From the NCBI GenBank assembly GCA_051000755.1, contig JBPCNZ010000112.1:1-42246 (forward strand): a DNA stretch of 42,246 nucleotides, read 5' to 3'. The first letter of the stretch is position 1. Every line of letters begins with the position of its first letter. Both the position numbers and the translations under genes were made by a program. Of the stretch, positions 24,658-33,787 are shown piece by piece. Below the pieces are notes generated by a model, which had not been told where the DNA came from, made no database searches, and saw only the letters and a list, made by a program, of their open reading frames with translations. Origin of the DNA: JALZAH01 sp051000755 (lineage in GTDB: Bacteria > Actinomycetota > Acidimicrobiia > Acidimicrobiales > Palsa-688).

Positions 24658-25149
24658 ATGCCCGGTCTCGAAGACCTCTACCGCGAGATCATCCTCGATC
24701 ACTACCGCAATCCCCGCAACCGCGGGGAGCTGGAGGTCCCGCCCGCCTACGCCGAGACCGGGTTCAACCCGCTCTGCGGTGACGAGATCATCGTCTACGT
24801 GTCCACCGACGGCGAGCGCATCGAGGACCTGAAGCTGGGCGGGCAGGGATGTTCGATCAGCCAGTCGTCGGCCTCGATGATGTCCACGGCGGTCAAGGGG
24901 CGCACGCTCGACGAGGCCCGAGCCGTGATCAGGACGTTCAAGTCCATGATGTCGGTGCACAGCCACCGCCTGGAGCCGGACACCGACGACGGCCCGCAGG
25001 CTCCGGCCCAGCCCGAGGTCTCCCTCGGGGACCTCGAGGCCCTGCAGGGCGTGGTCAAGTTCCCGGTGCGCATCAAGTGCGCCACCTTGAGCTGGAACAC
25101 CCTGTCCCAGGCGCTCGACGCCGTCGACCAGGGCCGCGGCGCGGCCTGA
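24658..25149 (+). CDS. sufU: SufU-type sulfur transfer protein
   Basis: 163 residues. SufU is a zinc protein that accepts sulfur from SufS in Gram-positive bacteria. The zinc ligands Cys40-x-Asp42 (CGDE), Cys65 (GQGCSIS) and Cys141 (KCATLSW) are present. The insert between GQGCSISQSSASMM and the last Cys, with FKSMMS, separates SufU from IscU, and the LPPVK-type IscU motif is missing. GAAAGAAG precedes the ATG. It is the last gene of this operon; no sufT/paaD-like gene follows. Confidence 0.93.
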   Translation: MPGLEDLYREIILDHYRNPRNRGELEVPPAYAETGFNPLCGDEIIVYVSTDGERIEDLKLGGQGCSISQSSASMMSTAVKGRTLDEARAVIRTFKSMMSVHSHRLEPDTDDGPQAPAQPEVSLGDLEALQGVVKFPVRIKCATLSWNTLSQALDAVDQGRGAA

Positions 25150-25170
25150 CCCCTGAACCGCTCAGCGGGG
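25150..25170. terminator. Hairpin after sufU
   Basis: CCCCTGA (25150-25156) pairs with TCA-GC-GGGG (25162-25170), a 7-bp stem with a two-base bulge and a 5-base loop. It starts at the base after the sufU stop and includes the stop codon of the convergent gene, so it can serve both strands. Confidence 0.55.
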
Positions 25171-25674
25171 ACCGGGGGGGCGGGTCGAACGTGGGCCCCG
25201 GTCACGAATCTCGGCCACGGTCTCGAAGGCGGTCCGCAGCTCGGCGATCCACGGCTCCTCGTTGGCTCCGACGAGGCGGACGCACCAGGCCAGGGCCTCG
25301 CTGCGACTCCGGGCCAATCCGGCGTCGATCAGGGTGTCCAGGGTGCGGCGCTCAGAGAACCGCAGCCGGGTCATGACCGGCACCGTGGCCATGGTGAACA
25401 TCTCGGTCGTCTCCCCACACCGTGCCCCCCAGGAGACCTTCCGCTCGAAGCGATCCTCGGCCTCGGCGGCCAGGGAGATCCGTTCCGCTCGGGTCGCCTC
25501 CCGGAACCCGGCGATGGCCCGGCGGGCGTCGTCCTCGCCGCCTCCGGGCACGGTGAGGACCACCAGGATCTCGTCGTTGTCGACCGAGATCCCCGCGGGG
25601 GCGGCGGTCCACGCCGCCGGCAGGGCCCCGGCCGCCCACCGGCTGACGGCCTCATTCACCTCGCTGCGCTCCAC
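25162..25674 (-). CDS. Conserved hypothetical protein, start uncertain
   Basis: About 170 residues from a GTG at 25674 (ERSEVNEAVSRWAAGALP); the open frame continues to an ATG at 25770 that would overlap the flavoprotein start. The C-terminal part (FSERRTLDTLIDAGLARSRSEALAWCVRLVGANEEPWIAELRTAFETV) has the look of a ribbon-helix-helix or helical DNA-binding segment. I recall similar actinobacterial proteins but cannot name a family. No membrane segment. It is convergent with sufU and divergent from the flavoprotein. Confidence 0.6.
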   Translation of the reverse strand: MERSEVNEAVSRWAAGALPAAWTAAPAGISVDNDEILVVLTVPGGGEDDARRAIAGFREATRAERISLAAEAEDRFERKVSWGARCGETTEMFTMATVPVMTRLRFSERRTLDTLIDAGLARSRSEALAWCVRLVGANEEPWIAELRTAFETVAEIRDRGPRSTRPPGPR

Positions 25675-25768
25675 CCCGACATGGTGGCCCAGGATGGAGC
25701 GGTACCGCCCTTTGCCATGATGGGACGATGACCGGCCCGCCCCCTCGTCGCTCGACCACGGCCGTCGC

Positions 25769-27019
25769 ATGACCGCCGATCCCTTCGTGATCGTGGGGGC
25801 GTCGCTTGCCGGGGCCCGGGCCGCGGAGTCGTTGCGCAGCGGCGGCTACGACGGCGAGCTGGTGGTCATCGGGGCCGAGGATCACCGGCCCTACGACCGG
25901 CCCCCCCTGTCGAAGCGAGTCCTCGACGGCACCGCGGACTCCGACGACGCGGTCCTGGCCGCCACCGAGCTTCCCATGGCCGAGGAGCTCGACATCGCCT
26001 GGCGGCTGGGTACGACGGCCACCGCCCTCGACCTGGAACGCCGTCGCATCACCCTCTCCGACGGGAGTCAGGTCGCCTTCGCCGGAGCGATCCTGGCAAC
26101 CGGCGCCCACCCCCGGTACCTCCCCGGGTTCGAGGACAGGGAGGGCGTTCACGTCATCCGCACCCTCGACGACGGCCTGGCCCTGCGCCGGGCGCTCGAC
26201 GACGACCCCAAGGTGGTGATCGTCGGGGCCGGCTTCATCGGCCTCGAGGTGGCCGCCAGCAGCCGGGCCCGAGGCCTCGACGTCACGGTCCTCGAGCCCC
26301 AAGCCGTTCCCTTGGAGCATGCTCTCGGATCAGAGCTCGGTGAGGCGGTGGCCCGCATGCACCGCCGGGCCGGGGTGGTCATGCGCCTCGGCGTCACGGT
26401 TCGCTCCCCCGTCGGCGACAGCAGGGTCACCGGGGTGGTCATCGACGACGGTGAGGTGGTCGACGCCGACATCGTCGTCATGGGGGTCGGGGTGGCGCCG
26501 ACGACGGGCTGGCTCGAAGGGTCGGGGGTCGACCTCGACCGAGGGGTGGTGTGCGACTCGCGCCTGCGGGTCCTGGCCGGTGGCCGGCCCGTTCCCGGCC
26601 TGGTGGCGGCCGGTGACGTGGCCCGCTGGGCCGACGTCCGTTCGGCGGCGTCGGTGCGCATCGAGCATTGGACCAACGCCGTCGAGCAGGGGGCGGCGGC
26701 GGGGCGGGCGCTGCTCGATCCCGACGGCAGCCCCCCCTTCGATGTCGTCCCGTACGTGTGGTCCGATCAGCTCGGTACCAAGCTGCAACTGGTCGGGCTC
26801 CCCGCTCCGGGAGACGACGTCCAAGTGCTCGACGGCACCCCTGGGGAAGGCAAGTGGCTGGCCGCCTACGGACGGCACGGTCGCCTCGTTGCCGTGCTCG
26901 GCGCGGGCCGGCCGGCCCAGGTCATGCGCCTGCGGCGCAGCCTCGAGACCGGCGCTGCCTTTCCGGTCGAGGAGGACCCCACTCCGGCGACGGACCCGCG
27001 GCCACCGAGCGGGGCCTAG
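25769..27019 (+). CDS. FAD-dependent ferredoxin reductase-like oxidoreductase
   Basis: 416 residues of the pyridine-nucleotide-disulfide oxidoreductase fold: FAD-binding FVIVGASLAGARAAESLR (6-23), RPYDRPPLSK (45-54), ILATGAHPRYLPG, NAD-binding VVIVGAGFIGLEVAA, GVGVAPTTGWLEGSGV, and VAAGDVARW followed by EHWTNAVEQGAAAGRALL. This is the rubredoxin/ferredoxin-NAD reductase pattern seen with P450 or Rieske systems. The Rieske ferredoxin of the SUF operon lies 10 kb away, so a functional link is speculative. The C-terminal reductase domain is complete. Confidence 0.9.
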   Translation: MTADPFVIVGASLAGARAAESLRSGGYDGELVVIGAEDHRPYDRPPLSKRVLDGTADSDDAVLAATELPMAEELDIAWRLGTTATALDLERRRITLSDGSQVAFAGAILATGAHPRYLPGFEDREGVHVIRTLDDGLALRRALDDDPKVVIVGAGFIGLEVAASSRARGLDVTVLEPQAVPLEHALGSELGEAVARMHRRAGVVMRLGVTVRSPVGDSRVTGVVIDDGEVVDADIVVMGVGVAPTTGWLEGSGVDLDRGVVCDSRLRVLAGGRPVPGLVAAGDVARWADVRSAASVRIEHWTNAVEQGAAAGRALLDPDGSPPFDVVPYVWSDQLGTKLQLVGLPAPGDDVQVLDGTPGEGKWLAAYGRHGRLVAVLGAGRPAQVMRLRRSLETGAAFPVEEDPTPATDPRPPSGA

Positions 27020-27042
27020 CGGGCGGGAACCCGATGAGGCGC

Positions 27043-27318
27043 TCAGCCGGCGGGCACCTTCCAGCCCCGGGACTCGGCTATGTCCTTGCAGGTCGGGCAC
27101 AGGGGATACTTCTTGGGGTCGCGACCGGGAACCCAGATCTTGCCGCAGAGGGCCTTGACCGCCGTTCCGTTGATCATCCCCTCCACGACCGAGGGGCCGG
27201 CGGAGACGAAGTCGTCCTCGTTGATCTTCACGCCCTCCAGCACGATGTGGCTCATGCGCTCGTGGTCCCCGTCGAGCTCAGGGTCAACGTGAACCGGCGC
27301 CGTGTCGAGATTGGTCAT
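27043..27318 (-). CDS. DUF3039 family protein
   Basis: 91 residues from ATG 27318: MSHIVLEGVKINEDDFVSAG, VKALCGKIWVPGRDPKKYPLCPTCK. The paired CGK and CPTC cysteines suggest a zinc ribbon. DUF3039 proteins are widespread in actinobacteria and uncharacterised. A longer upstream frame lacks similarity. It is divergent from the MinD-like gene, with 145 bases between starts. Confidence 0.88.
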   Translation of the reverse strand: MTNLDTAPVHVDPELDGDHERMSHIVLEGVKINEDDFVSAGPSVVEGMINGTAVKALCGKIWVPGRDPKKYPLCPTCKDIAESRGWKVPAG

Positions 27319-27463
27319 CGTCGCCCAGGTTACTGCCCGACAGGGGGCACGCCCCGGGCGGGACAGCACCAGCCAGCGGGTAGGGTCGAGAGCGAGGTCG
27401 GTGCCCAGAGGACCGGACTCAACATCGAGGCTGGGAGGTGCGTGCCCAGGTGGAGGACGGCCC

Positions 27464-28852
27464 GTGACGGGTGCAGAGAACGCCGACAACAGCGAAGGAG
27501 ACACCAGCGGGGCCACGCCGTCGCCCTCACCCTCGCCGTGGGCCGGCGCCAGACGGGGAGGCTCGGGGGTGGAGCTGCCCTCGGATCGGGCCACCGCCTA
27601 TCAACCGCCCGGGCGCTACGAGCAGCCGGCGGCGTGGGACGGGCCCTCCGCCTACCAGTCGGCCACCGACACCGACACCGACACCGACGGCGACGAGGCG
27701 GACACCGGGGTACCTGTCGCTGGATCCCCGGCCGGGCCTCGCTCCCAGAGCCCTCCCCCGGTGCCGGCCGGCCCTCCTCCGCCATCGGGCCCGGCCGGCC
27801 CCACGGCGCTAGCGGCGCGCCCGCCCGTCAGCGGGTGGTCGGCGCCGCCGGGCCCGCCGGCGACCCCACCGGCGCGGTCCAACCTGCCTGGCGCCTACCT
27901 CGGATCCGACCACTTCGACCCCGGTGACCTCGTCCACCCCCGGGACCAGGCGCCGACGTCGGGCATCCGCCGGGCCGTCTACCGGGTCTCCGGCGGCCAC
28001 CTCAACCTCGGACCATCGGCGCGCGACCGGGCCCGCCAGCGGTTGATCGACCGGGCCAAGACCCCTGCGGTCACCGGGCGCCGCCGGATCGCCATGGTCA
28101 GCCTCAAAGGAGGGGTCGGCAAGACCACCACCACGGTGATGCTCGGCCACACCCTGGCCGCCGTTCGCGGCGACAACGTCATCGCCGTCGACGCCAACCC
28201 TGACGCCGGCAACCTGGCCAGCCGCATCCGCCGGGAGACCGACCGCTCCGCTCGCGACCTGCTCAACGCTTCGGGCACCCTGCACCGGTACGCGGACGTC
28301 CGCTCGTTCACCAGCCAGGCCGAGAGCCGCCTGGAGGTGCTGGCCGGGGAGAGCGACCCGGCTCTCTCCGAAGCCTTCAGCGCCTCGGACTACGAGGCGG
28401 TCCTGGCTGCCCTGGAGCGCTTCTACTCGATCGTCCTGACCGATTGCGGCACCGGCATCCTCCACGACGCCATGCGGGCCGTCCTCTGGTATGTCGATCA
28501 GCTCATCGTGGTCACCAGCCCGGCCATCGACTCCGCCCACGCTCTCGGCCAACTGCTGGACTGGTTGGACCAGCACGGCTACCACCACCTCGTCGAGAGC
28601 GGCATCGTCGTCGTCAACGGAGTGCGCAAACGCTCCCAGATACGGGTAGAACAGTTCGCAGCCACCTTCGGCGCCCGCTGCCGCGGGGTGGTCACCATCC
28701 CCTACGACGCCAGTCTGTCGACGGGCGGTGAGTCATCGCTCCAGGCGATGGCTCCTACCACCCAGCAGGCTTACCTGGAGCTGGCCGCGGCGGTGGGAGA
28801 TGACTTCAGCCAACCTCGGCTTCATGGTCACGATCCCGGCATCCAGGGCTGA
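27464..28852 (+). CDS. MinD/ParA-like ATPase with Pro-rich N-terminal region
   Basis: 462 residues. The first 190 are low-complexity, rich in Pro, Ser, Gly and Ala, with a DTDTDTDGDEADTG run from a repeated ACCGAC hexamer (27663-27690). The ATPase follows: deviant Walker A KGGVGKTT (215-222), VDANPDAGNLASR and VLTDCGTG (Walker B region). The layout, a disordered head joined to a MinD-like ATPase, is that of EspI and related proteins near type VII secretion loci in mycobacteria, but no secretion genes are visible here. Chosen start: GTG 27464 with GGAGG about 9 bases upstream. A hairpin and then an MFS exporter follow. Confidence 0.82.
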   Translation: MTGAENADNSEGDTSGATPSPSPSPWAGARRGGSGVELPSDRATAYQPPGRYEQPAAWDGPSAYQSATDTDTDTDGDEADTGVPVAGSPAGPRSQSPPPVPAGPPPPSGPAGPTALAARPPVSGWSAPPGPPATPPARSNLPGAYLGSDHFDPGDLVHPRDQAPTSGIRRAVYRVSGGHLNLGPSARDRARQRLIDRAKTPAVTGRRRIAMVSLKGGVGKTTTTVMLGHTLAAVRGDNVIAVDANPDAGNLASRIRRETDRSARDLLNASGTLHRYADVRSFTSQAESRLEVLAGESDPALSEAFSASDYEAVLAALERFYSIVLTDCGTGILHDAMRAVLWYVDQLIVVTSPAIDSAHALGQLLDWLDQHGYHHLVESGIVVVNGVRKRSQIRVEQFAATFGARCRGVVTIPYDASLSTGGESSLQAMAPTTQQAYLELAAAVGDDFSQPRLHGHDPGIQG

Positions 28853-28867
28853 GGTCCGAGCCGGACC
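28853..28867 (+). terminator. Small hairpin after the MinD-like gene
   Basis: GGTCCG-AGC-CGGACC, a 6-bp perfect stem with a 3-base loop, lies directly after the stop codon. There is no T run, so it may be a weak terminator or an mRNA-end stabiliser between the ATPase and the exporter genes. Confidence 0.45.
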
Positions 28868-28901
28868 CCTACAACCACAACCCCCCTCGGAGTGAACCGA
28901 C

Positions 28902-31031
28902 ATGGATAAGAAGTGGTGGACCCTCGTGGCTGTGTGCCTGGGGACGTTCATGCTCCTCCTCGACGTGACCATCGTCAACGTGGCCCTGCCCGACATCCAA
29001 CGGAGCCTGCACGCCAGCTTCTCCGATCTGCAGTGGGTGGTGGACGCCTACGCCCTGACCCTGGCCGCGTTGCTCCTGACCGCCGGCTCGCTGTCGGACC
29101 TGTTCGGCCGGCGCATCGTGTTCGTGATCGGGTTGGTGGTGTTCACCCTCGGCTCGCTGCTGTGCGGTTTGGCCCAGTCGTCGCTCATGTTGATCCTCTC
29201 CCGGGCAGGCCAGGGCGTCGGTGGGGCCATCATGTTCGCGACGTCCCTCGCCCTGCTGGCCGAGGCGTTCCAGGGCCGGGAACGAGGAACGGCGTTCGGC
29301 ATCTGGGGATCGATCACCGGCGTGGCGGTAGCTGTCGGCCCGGTGCTGGGCGGGATTCTGACCAGTGGCCTGTCGTGGCAGTGGATCTTCTTCGTCAACC
29401 TCCCCATCGGGGCCCTGGCGGTGGCGATCACCCTGGCCAAGGTGGACGAGTCCCGCAGCCGCAGCGCCCGCAAGCCCGACTGGGCGGGCTTCGTCACGTT
29501 CACGGCTGCGCTCTCCGCCCTGGTCTACGGCCTCATCCGGTCGAACGAACACGGCTGGTCGGAGACCGGCGTCGTGCTCTGCTTCAGCGCCGCCTTCACC
29601 CTGATGGTGCTGTTCCTTCTGCTCGAGATCCAGACCTCCGACCCCATGTTCGACCTGAGCCTGTTTCGCAAGCCCACCTTCGCCGGGGGCTCGATCGCCG
29701 CCTTCGGCCTGTCGGCGTCGTTGTTCGCCCTCCTGCTCTACATCGTGTTGTTCCTCCAGAACGTCCGCGGCTACAGCGCCCTCGGCACGGGCCTGCGGCT
29801 GTTGATCCTCTCGGGGGGGATCATGGTGGCGGCCACCCTCTCCGGCAAGGCCACCTCCAAGGTCCCGATCCGGCTGCTGATCGGCCCCGGGCTGCTCCTC
29901 GTCGCCGTCGGCCTCTACCTCATGGGCCAACTCACCGTCACCAGCTCGTGGACCGAGCTCATCCCCGGTCTCATCGTGGCCGGCATCGGTGCTGGTCTCG
30001 TCAACCCGCCCCTGGCGTCCACCGCCGTCGGGGTGGTCGAGCCGGCCCAATCGGGGATGGCGTCAGGCATCAACTCCACCTTCCGGCAAGTGGGGATCGC
30101 CACCGGTGTCGCCGCCCTGGGCTCCATCTTCGGCTCGGACCTGGCCTCCCGCCTCGGGGTGGATCTGGCTCACTCCTCCACCCCGCTCTCCCTCCAACCG
30201 GGGCTCCTGGCCAAGGCGATCAGTGGGGGGGACGTGTCCGGTGTCCTGCGGGCCTCACCGCCCGACAGCCGACCCCGGCTCGAAGCCATCATCAGCGACG
30301 CGTTCGTCCACGGTCTCGACCGCATCCTGATCATCGGAGCGGCGATCGCGCTCGTCTCCGGGCTGTTGTCCCTGCTCCTCATCCGCTCCAAGGACTTCGC
30401 CGCGGGCAGCCAGGCCCATCGCCCGGCGGCGGCCGCGCCTGATGAGAGCGCGCCCGATGCGATCCGACCGGCGCCCGAGGGCGCCCTCGCCTTCGCCGGC
30501 GAGGTGCCCCAACACCACCTGGTCAGCGTCGGCGGCGCCGCCTCTCCCAATGCCGGCTCTCCCGGTGACTCCGGGGACGGCCCGCCGGCCGGCAACTCCG
30601 GGGGCGGCTCCCTCGGTGACTCCGGGGTGGGCCACCCCAACGGTCGCGGCAACGGGGCGGCGGTCGGCTCTGCCCAGGCCCCGGCCGCCCGGACACCTGG
30701 GGGCCAGACCCTCGCAGGCCCGATGACGGGGGACGGGGCCCTCGCCGAGCGGACGACCGGCGACAGGGCGCCGGTCCCTGAACCAGACTCCCGTGCCACC
30801 CGGCCAGGCCCGACCACGGCCGACAGCCGTGACGCCGCACCAGGGCCGACCGCGGCCGACACCCGTGACGCCGCACCAGGCCCGACCGGTCGCTCTGTGG
30901 TCCCGGTGGCGCCAGGATCAGGGGAATCCGACCGGATCGTCACCGAGACTGACGGGTCGACCACCCACGAGTTGTCCATCGCCCTGACGTTCCGCTTCCG
31001 GGGCCGCGGCAACCGCCGGGGCCGGCGCTAG
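28902..31031 (+). CDS. MFS transporter, DHA2 (EmrB/QacA) family, with long disordered tail
   Basis: Proton-driven drug or metabolite exporter. The first 500 residues have about 14 membrane helices, with motif LDVTIVNVALPDIQ (helix 1), LQWVVDAYALTLAALLLTAGSLSDLFGRR (motif A region) and GPVLGGILTSGLSWQWIFFVNLPIG (motif C, antiporter). After about residue 505 comes a cytoplasmic tail of some 200 residues rich in Gly, Pro, Ala and Thr, unusual for the family. It includes two full copies of a 36-base repeat (30806-30877, RPGPTTADSRDAA / PGPTAADTRDAA). The last 15 residues are very basic. The substrate is unknown. Confidence 0.9.
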   Translation: MDKKWWTLVAVCLGTFMLLLDVTIVNVALPDIQRSLHASFSDLQWVVDAYALTLAALLLTAGSLSDLFGRRIVFVIGLVVFTLGSLLCGLAQSSLMLILSRAGQGVGGAIMFATSLALLAEAFQGRERGTAFGIWGSITGVAVAVGPVLGGILTSGLSWQWIFFVNLPIGALAVAITLAKVDESRSRSARKPDWAGFVTFTAALSALVYGLIRSNEHGWSETGVVLCFSAAFTLMVLFLLLEIQTSDPMFDLSLFRKPTFAGGSIAAFGLSASLFALLLYIVLFLQNVRGYSALGTGLRLLILSGGIMVAATLSGKATSKVPIRLLIGPGLLLVAVGLYLMGQLTVTSSWTELIPGLIVAGIGAGLVNPPLASTAVGVVEPAQSGMASGINSTFRQVGIATGVAALGSIFGSDLASRLGVDLAHSSTPLSLQPGLLAKAISGGDVSGVLRASPPDSRPRLEAIISDAFVHGLDRILIIGAAIALVSGLLSLLLIRSKDFAAGSQAHRPAAAAPDESAPDAIRPAPEGALAFAGEVPQHHLVSVGGAASPNAGSPGDSGDGPPAGNSGGGSLGDSGVGHPNGRGNGAAVGSAQAPAARTPGGQTLAGPMTGDGALAERTTGDRAPVPEPDSRATRPGPTTADSRDAAPGPTAADTRDAAPGPTGRSVVPVAPGSGESDRIVTETDGSTTHELSIALTFRFRGRGNRRGRR

Positions 31032-31091
31032 ACATCACCTGATCCCCGACATCACACGCGTGCCGATCCGATCGGCGCCAGAGGAGGAACC

Positions 31092-32303
31092 ATGCCTGAA
31101 GCCGTCATTGTCGCCGCCGCCCGCAGCCCCATCGGGCGGGCGTTCAAGGGCTCCCTGACCACGCTGCGCCCCGACGACATGGCCGTCCAGATGGTCAAGG
31201 CGGTCCTGGCCAAGGTGCCTGAGCTTGACCCTGCGCTGATCGAGGATCTGATGCTCGGCAACGCCCAACCAGCCGGTGAAGCCGGCTACAACATCGCCCG
31301 CGTCGTGGCTCTGCTCGCCGGTCTCCCTCACGTCCCTGGTACCACCGTCAACCGTTATTGCTCGTCGTCGCTGCAGACCATCCGCATGGCCGCTCACGCC
31401 ATCAAGGCCGGCGAGGGCGACGTGTTTCTCGCCGGCGGGGTCGAGGCGGTGAGCCGGTTCGGCAACGGCATGTCCGATGGCATGCCCAACACCCAGAACG
31501 AGCGGTTCGCCGGTGCCCACCAGCGGACCGAGACCCGGGCTCTGGGCGGCGGCGAGACCTGGACCCCGGCCCAGAGCTTGGCGGACGTGTACATCGAGAT
31601 GGGCCAGACGGCAGAGAACGTTCGGGAGATCGAGGACATCAGTCGCGAGGAGATGGACCGGTTTGCCGCCCTGTCACAGAACCGGGCCGTCGAGTCCCAG
31701 ACCAACGGCTTCTTCGAGCGGGAGATCAGCCCCCTCACCCTCGCCGACGGGACGGTCGTGGACACCGACGACGGTCCCCGGCCCAACACCACCGTCGAAG
31801 GGCTGGCCAACCTGAAGCCGGTGTTCCGCCCTGACGGGGAGATCACGGCCGGCAACAGCTGCCCGCTCAACGATGGTGGCGCCGCAGTGGTGGTCATGAG
31901 CGACGCCAAGGCGGCCGAGCTGGGCATCACCCCGCTGGCCCGCATCGTCGCCTCCGGGGTCACTGCCCTCGATCCCGAGATCATGGGCCTCGGCCCGGTA
32001 GAGGCGTGTCGGCAGGCGCTCAAGCGGGCCCGGATGACGATCGCCGACGTCGACCTGGTGGAGATCAACGAGGCGTTCGCAGCCCAGGTGGTCCCCTCGG
32101 CCCGCTCCCTCGGCATCGAGTGGGACAAGCTCAACGTGCACGGTGGCGCCATCGCCCTCGGCCACCCCTTCGGCATGACCGGCTCGCGGATCATGGCGAC
32201 GTTGCTCAACGGCCTCGAGGACGCCGACGCCACCATCGGCCTCGAGTCGATGTGCGTTGGTGGCGGTCAGGGCATGGCCATGATCGTCGAGCGCCTCCGC
32301 TGA
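31092..32303 (+). CDS. Acetyl-CoA acyltransferase (thiolase)
   Basis: Thiolytic cleavage of 3-ketoacyl-CoA in beta-oxidation, or the reverse condensation. 403 residues with nucleophile Cys90 (VNRYCSSSLQT), GGVEAVSR, NEAFAAQ, His358 (GGAIALGHPFGMTG) and Cys388 (ESMCVGGGQGMA). Length and sequence fit the FadA/FadI-like group. AGAGGAGG lies close to the ATG. It stands alone without the hydratase/dehydrogenase partner, although an acyl-CoA dehydrogenase is encoded at 17.7 kb. Confidence 0.93.
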   Translation: MPEAVIVAAARSPIGRAFKGSLTTLRPDDMAVQMVKAVLAKVPELDPALIEDLMLGNAQPAGEAGYNIARVVALLAGLPHVPGTTVNRYCSSSLQTIRMAAHAIKAGEGDVFLAGGVEAVSRFGNGMSDGMPNTQNERFAGAHQRTETRALGGGETWTPAQSLADVYIEMGQTAENVREIEDISREEMDRFAALSQNRAVESQTNGFFEREISPLTLADGTVVDTDDGPRPNTTVEGLANLKPVFRPDGEITAGNSCPLNDGGAAVVVMSDAKAAELGITPLARIVASGVTALDPEIMGLGPVEACRQALKRARMTIADVDLVEINEAFAAQVVPSARSLGIEWDKLNVHGGAIALGHPFGMTGSRIMATLLNGLEDADATIGLESMCVGGGQGMAMIVERLR

Positions 32304-32545
32304 GCCGGCGGTTTGGGCACATGTCACAGGATTGTGGCATTTGGGCAGGGGTAAGCCTGGACGGGAACCCTGGGAAGATTCGAATACCACTCTTTCCGCT
32401 GGTCAGACGGTACGGAGGTGGGGTAACGTCGCCAGTGGAAGGGGTTGACAACGCTCATGGGCACTCAGGGCGCCTTGGTCCCACGCGCCCGAGCGGCCGC
32501 CGTGTGCTTGACCCACCCAGCCCCGTCACCTAGTCTCTCGCCGTT
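32304..32545. promoter_or_regulatory. Upstream region of the NlpC/P60 gene
   Basis: A 242-base gene-free stretch. It contains a TTGACA at about 32445, two GGGGTAA(G/C) motifs (around 32350 and 32422), and no reading frame with similarity. In other actinobacteria genes for RipA/Rpf-type wall enzymes often have a c-di-AMP (ydaO) riboswitch or MtrA sites; I looked for the conserved ydaO core and did not find it. The GGTAAC motif recalls MtrA sites but one copy is weak evidence. Confidence 0.3.
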
Positions 32546-33745
32546 GTGACTACGTGCACGTGGAAGTTTCGTCGGCACGCGGGACGGCTCACTGCGACGT
32601 TCGCCCTGGTAGCAGCTACCACCGGGCTGATCGCGCCGCATGCGTCCGCGGACCAGTTATCCAACCTTCGCGCCAAGGCCCAGGCTGATGCGGCGAAGAT
32701 CGGCAACCTGGGTCGCCAGGAGGCCGCGCTCTCGGAACAGTTCGACGCCGCCAACCTGGCCCAGCAGGCCGCCGCCACCAAGGTGTCGGCCGCGTCCGCC
32801 CAGGTCGCGGCAGCCGACGCGGCCGCCAACAAGGCAAAGGCGGGACTGCGCCAAGAAGCCGTCGATGCTTACACCCGAGGTGGCACCAGCGGCCTGACCT
32901 CCAGCTCCAACAACTTGGCCAGCGCCAACAACTCGCTCCTGCGGGCGGAGTACGTCGACAGCCTGGCCACCAATCAGAACGATGCGGTCGACCAGTACCA
33001 CCTGGCATCGCTCCAGGCCGAAGCGGCCAAGGCCGCGCTGGGTGCGGCGGAGGCGGACGCTTCCCAGCAGGCCAAGACCCTGGCCTCCAGCCGCACCTCG
33101 GTGGAAGCTGACTCGACCCAGCTCAACGGCATCTACCAACAGGACCAGGGTCAGATCTCCCAGATGGTCGCCCAGATCCAGGCTCAGCAGGCAGCCGCAG
33201 CGGCTGCCGCAGCTCGGGCCGCCGCCACCCAGCAAGCAGCCGCCCAGCAGCAGGTGGCCAGTCGGGCCGTGTCGGCCCGTGCCGGTGCGGCAGCCAGTGC
33301 TACCCGCTTCGTAGCGGCGCCGGCCCCCTCTGGTGGTGGCTCCTCTTCGGGAGGTGGCGTGAGCGTCGGCGCTCCCAACAACCCTGCGCCCCCCGTCGGC
33401 AGTGGCGCCTCCGGCGCCGTCGCCGCCGCCGAGACCCGTCTTGGTGATCCCTACGTCTATGGTGCCGCCGGCCCCAGCACCTTCGACTGCTCCGGTCTGG
33501 TCATGTGGGCCTACGCCCAGGTTGGGATCAGCCTGCCCCACTACAGCGGCGCTCAGTTCGCCAACAGCATCCACATCTCGATGTCGCAGTTGGCCCCGGG
33601 CGATCTGGTGTTCCCCTCCGATCCCGGCCAGCACGTGGCCATGTACATCGGCAACGGTCAGATCATCGAGGCTCCCTACACGGGCGCGGTGGTCCACATC
33701 GTCGGTCTCAGCTCCTTCTTCGTCCAGGCCGTTCGGGTCGGCTGA
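32546..33745 (+). CDS. Secreted NlpC/P60 peptidoglycan endopeptidase (RipA-like)
   Basis: Cleaves peptide stems of the cell wall, typically during division. 399 residues: signal peptide (KFRRHAGRLTATFALVAATTGLIAPHASA), a long Ala/Gln-rich coiled coil (about 36-230), a Gly/Ser linker, then the NlpC/P60 domain. Catalytic residues are Cys315 (FDCSGLVMWAY), His363 (GQHVAMYIG) and Glu375 (IIEAPYTG). The 48- and 12-residue spacings closely match the Cys-His-Glu triad of mycobacterial RipA. In RipA the coiled coil restrains the enzyme; the same is likely here. The start is a GTG at 32546. Confidence 0.92.
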   Translation: MTTCTWKFRRHAGRLTATFALVAATTGLIAPHASADQLSNLRAKAQADAAKIGNLGRQEAALSEQFDAANLAQQAAATKVSAASAQVAAADAAANKAKAGLRQEAVDAYTRGGTSGLTSSSNNLASANNSLLRAEYVDSLATNQNDAVDQYHLASLQAEAAKAALGAAEADASQQAKTLASSRTSVEADSTQLNGIYQQDQGQISQMVAQIQAQQAAAAAAAARAAATQQAAAQQQVASRAVSARAGAAASATRFVAAPAPSGGGSSSGGGVSVGAPNNPAPPVGSGASGAVAAAETRLGDPYVYGAAGPSTFDCSGLVMWAYAQVGISLPHYSGAQFANSIHISMSQLAPGDLVFPSDPGQHVAMYIGNGQIIEAPYTGAVVHIVGLSSFFVQAVRVG

Positions 33746-33779
33746 GCGCTCAGCGTCCGAGCGAGATCCGGGCCGCTCG
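33741..33779. terminator. Convergent terminator region with 14-base palindrome
   Basis: GCTGAGCGCTCAGC (33741-33754) is a perfect palindrome containing the NlpC stop codon. A second hairpin, CGAGCG (33758-33763) with CGCTCG (33774-33779), follows. Together they fill the gap between the convergent peptidase and SRPBCC genes. Confidence 0.55.
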
Positions 33780-33787
33780 CGGCGCGC

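Noticed and set aside
32370..32385. TTCGAAT-like sequence as a tRNA T-loop
   Set aside because: No acceptor stem or anticodon arm could be folded around it.
32304..32545. ydaO (c-di-AMP) riboswitch before the NlpC/P60 gene
   Set aside because: The gene context fits, but the conserved core sequences of that riboswitch are not present.
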